DNA of 6,023 nt, from positions 1-6,023 of the forward strand of contig PGYF01000066.1 in NCBI GenBank assembly GCA_002839535.1, written 5' to 3'. The position numbers and the translations under genes were made by a program. Source of the DNA: Nitrospira bacterium HGW-Nitrospira-1. Its GTDB lineage: Bacteria > Nitrospirota > Thermodesulfovibrionia > Thermodesulfovibrionales > UBA6898. This document shows, in pieces, positions 5,989 through 6,023 of the stretch. Below the pieces are notes generated by a model that was given only the letters and a program-made list of their open reading frames with translations, made no database searches and was not told the DNA's origin. Each line of letters begins with the position of its first letter. Position 1 is the first letter of the stretch.

Positions 5989-6023
5989 GTCATTCCACGA
6001 CCCCCCTCCGTCATTCCACGACC
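5989..6023. repeat. Short tandem direct repeat of 21-base period, cut by window end
   Basis: GTCATTCCACGACC occurs at 5989-6002 and again at 6010-6023, separated by the C-rich spacer CCCCTCC. The second copy reaches the last base of the window, so the true number of units is unknown. GTCATTCC-type intergenic repeats that pair with GGAATGAC further on are common palindromic elements in many bacteria, and this could be the left arm of such an element. No coding potential is evident. Confidence 0.6.

Overview
The window reads as a chromosomal segment of a Gram-negative bacterium. The left edge carries the 3' end of a Tol-Pal partner gene (cpoB/ybgF), which implies an outer membrane. Base composition is moderate, near half G+C by eye. 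The mix of genes (IspB-type polyprenyl synthase, AMMECR1-family protein, MgtE-like sensor, Nramp-related transporter) would fit an uncultured Nitrospirota- or Deltaproteobacteria-like organism. That placement is an inference from gene content, not a proof.

Layout. Positions 1-392 (+) hold the C-terminal TPR part of CpoB/YbgF. Its stop overlaps the ATG of a moaC reading frame at 389. The moaC frame matches MoaC for only about the first 36-41 codons, then runs into unrelated sequence and stops at 562. All of 512-5899 is a tightly packed leftward operon on the minus strand. In transcription order it encodes: (1) a soluble PRC-barrel / MgtE_N / CBS protein; (2) an Nramp-superfamily transporter with non-canonical metal-site motifs; (3) methylthioribose-1-phosphate isomerase MtnA; (4) an IspB-like polyprenyl diphosphate synthase; (5) an AMMECR1/AmrA protein; (6) a small membrane-anchored coiled-coil protein. 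Junctions range from a 4-nt overlap to about 49 nt, so one transcript is likely. Positions 5900-6023 are non-coding: a ribosome binding site, a perfect 18-bp inverted repeat, and a short direct repeat running off the right edge. No gene-free stretch exceeds 300 bases.

How the parts fit. The two leading genes look like a split Mg2+ transport unit. The cytosolic Mg2+-sensing half of MgtE (MgtE_N plus CBS pair) is present without MgtE's membrane domain. It is translationally coupled to an Nramp-like carrier whose Met and Asn metal ligands are replaced, as expected of Nramp-related Mg2+ transporters rather than Mn/Fe carriers. The other operon genes are metabolic (methionine salvage, quinone side chain) or of unknown role (AmrA, coiled-coil protein).

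The two convergent operons collide at 497-562, with overlapping 3' ends, no visible terminator and a decapitated moaC. This looks like a rearrangement scar, or possibly an assembly join.
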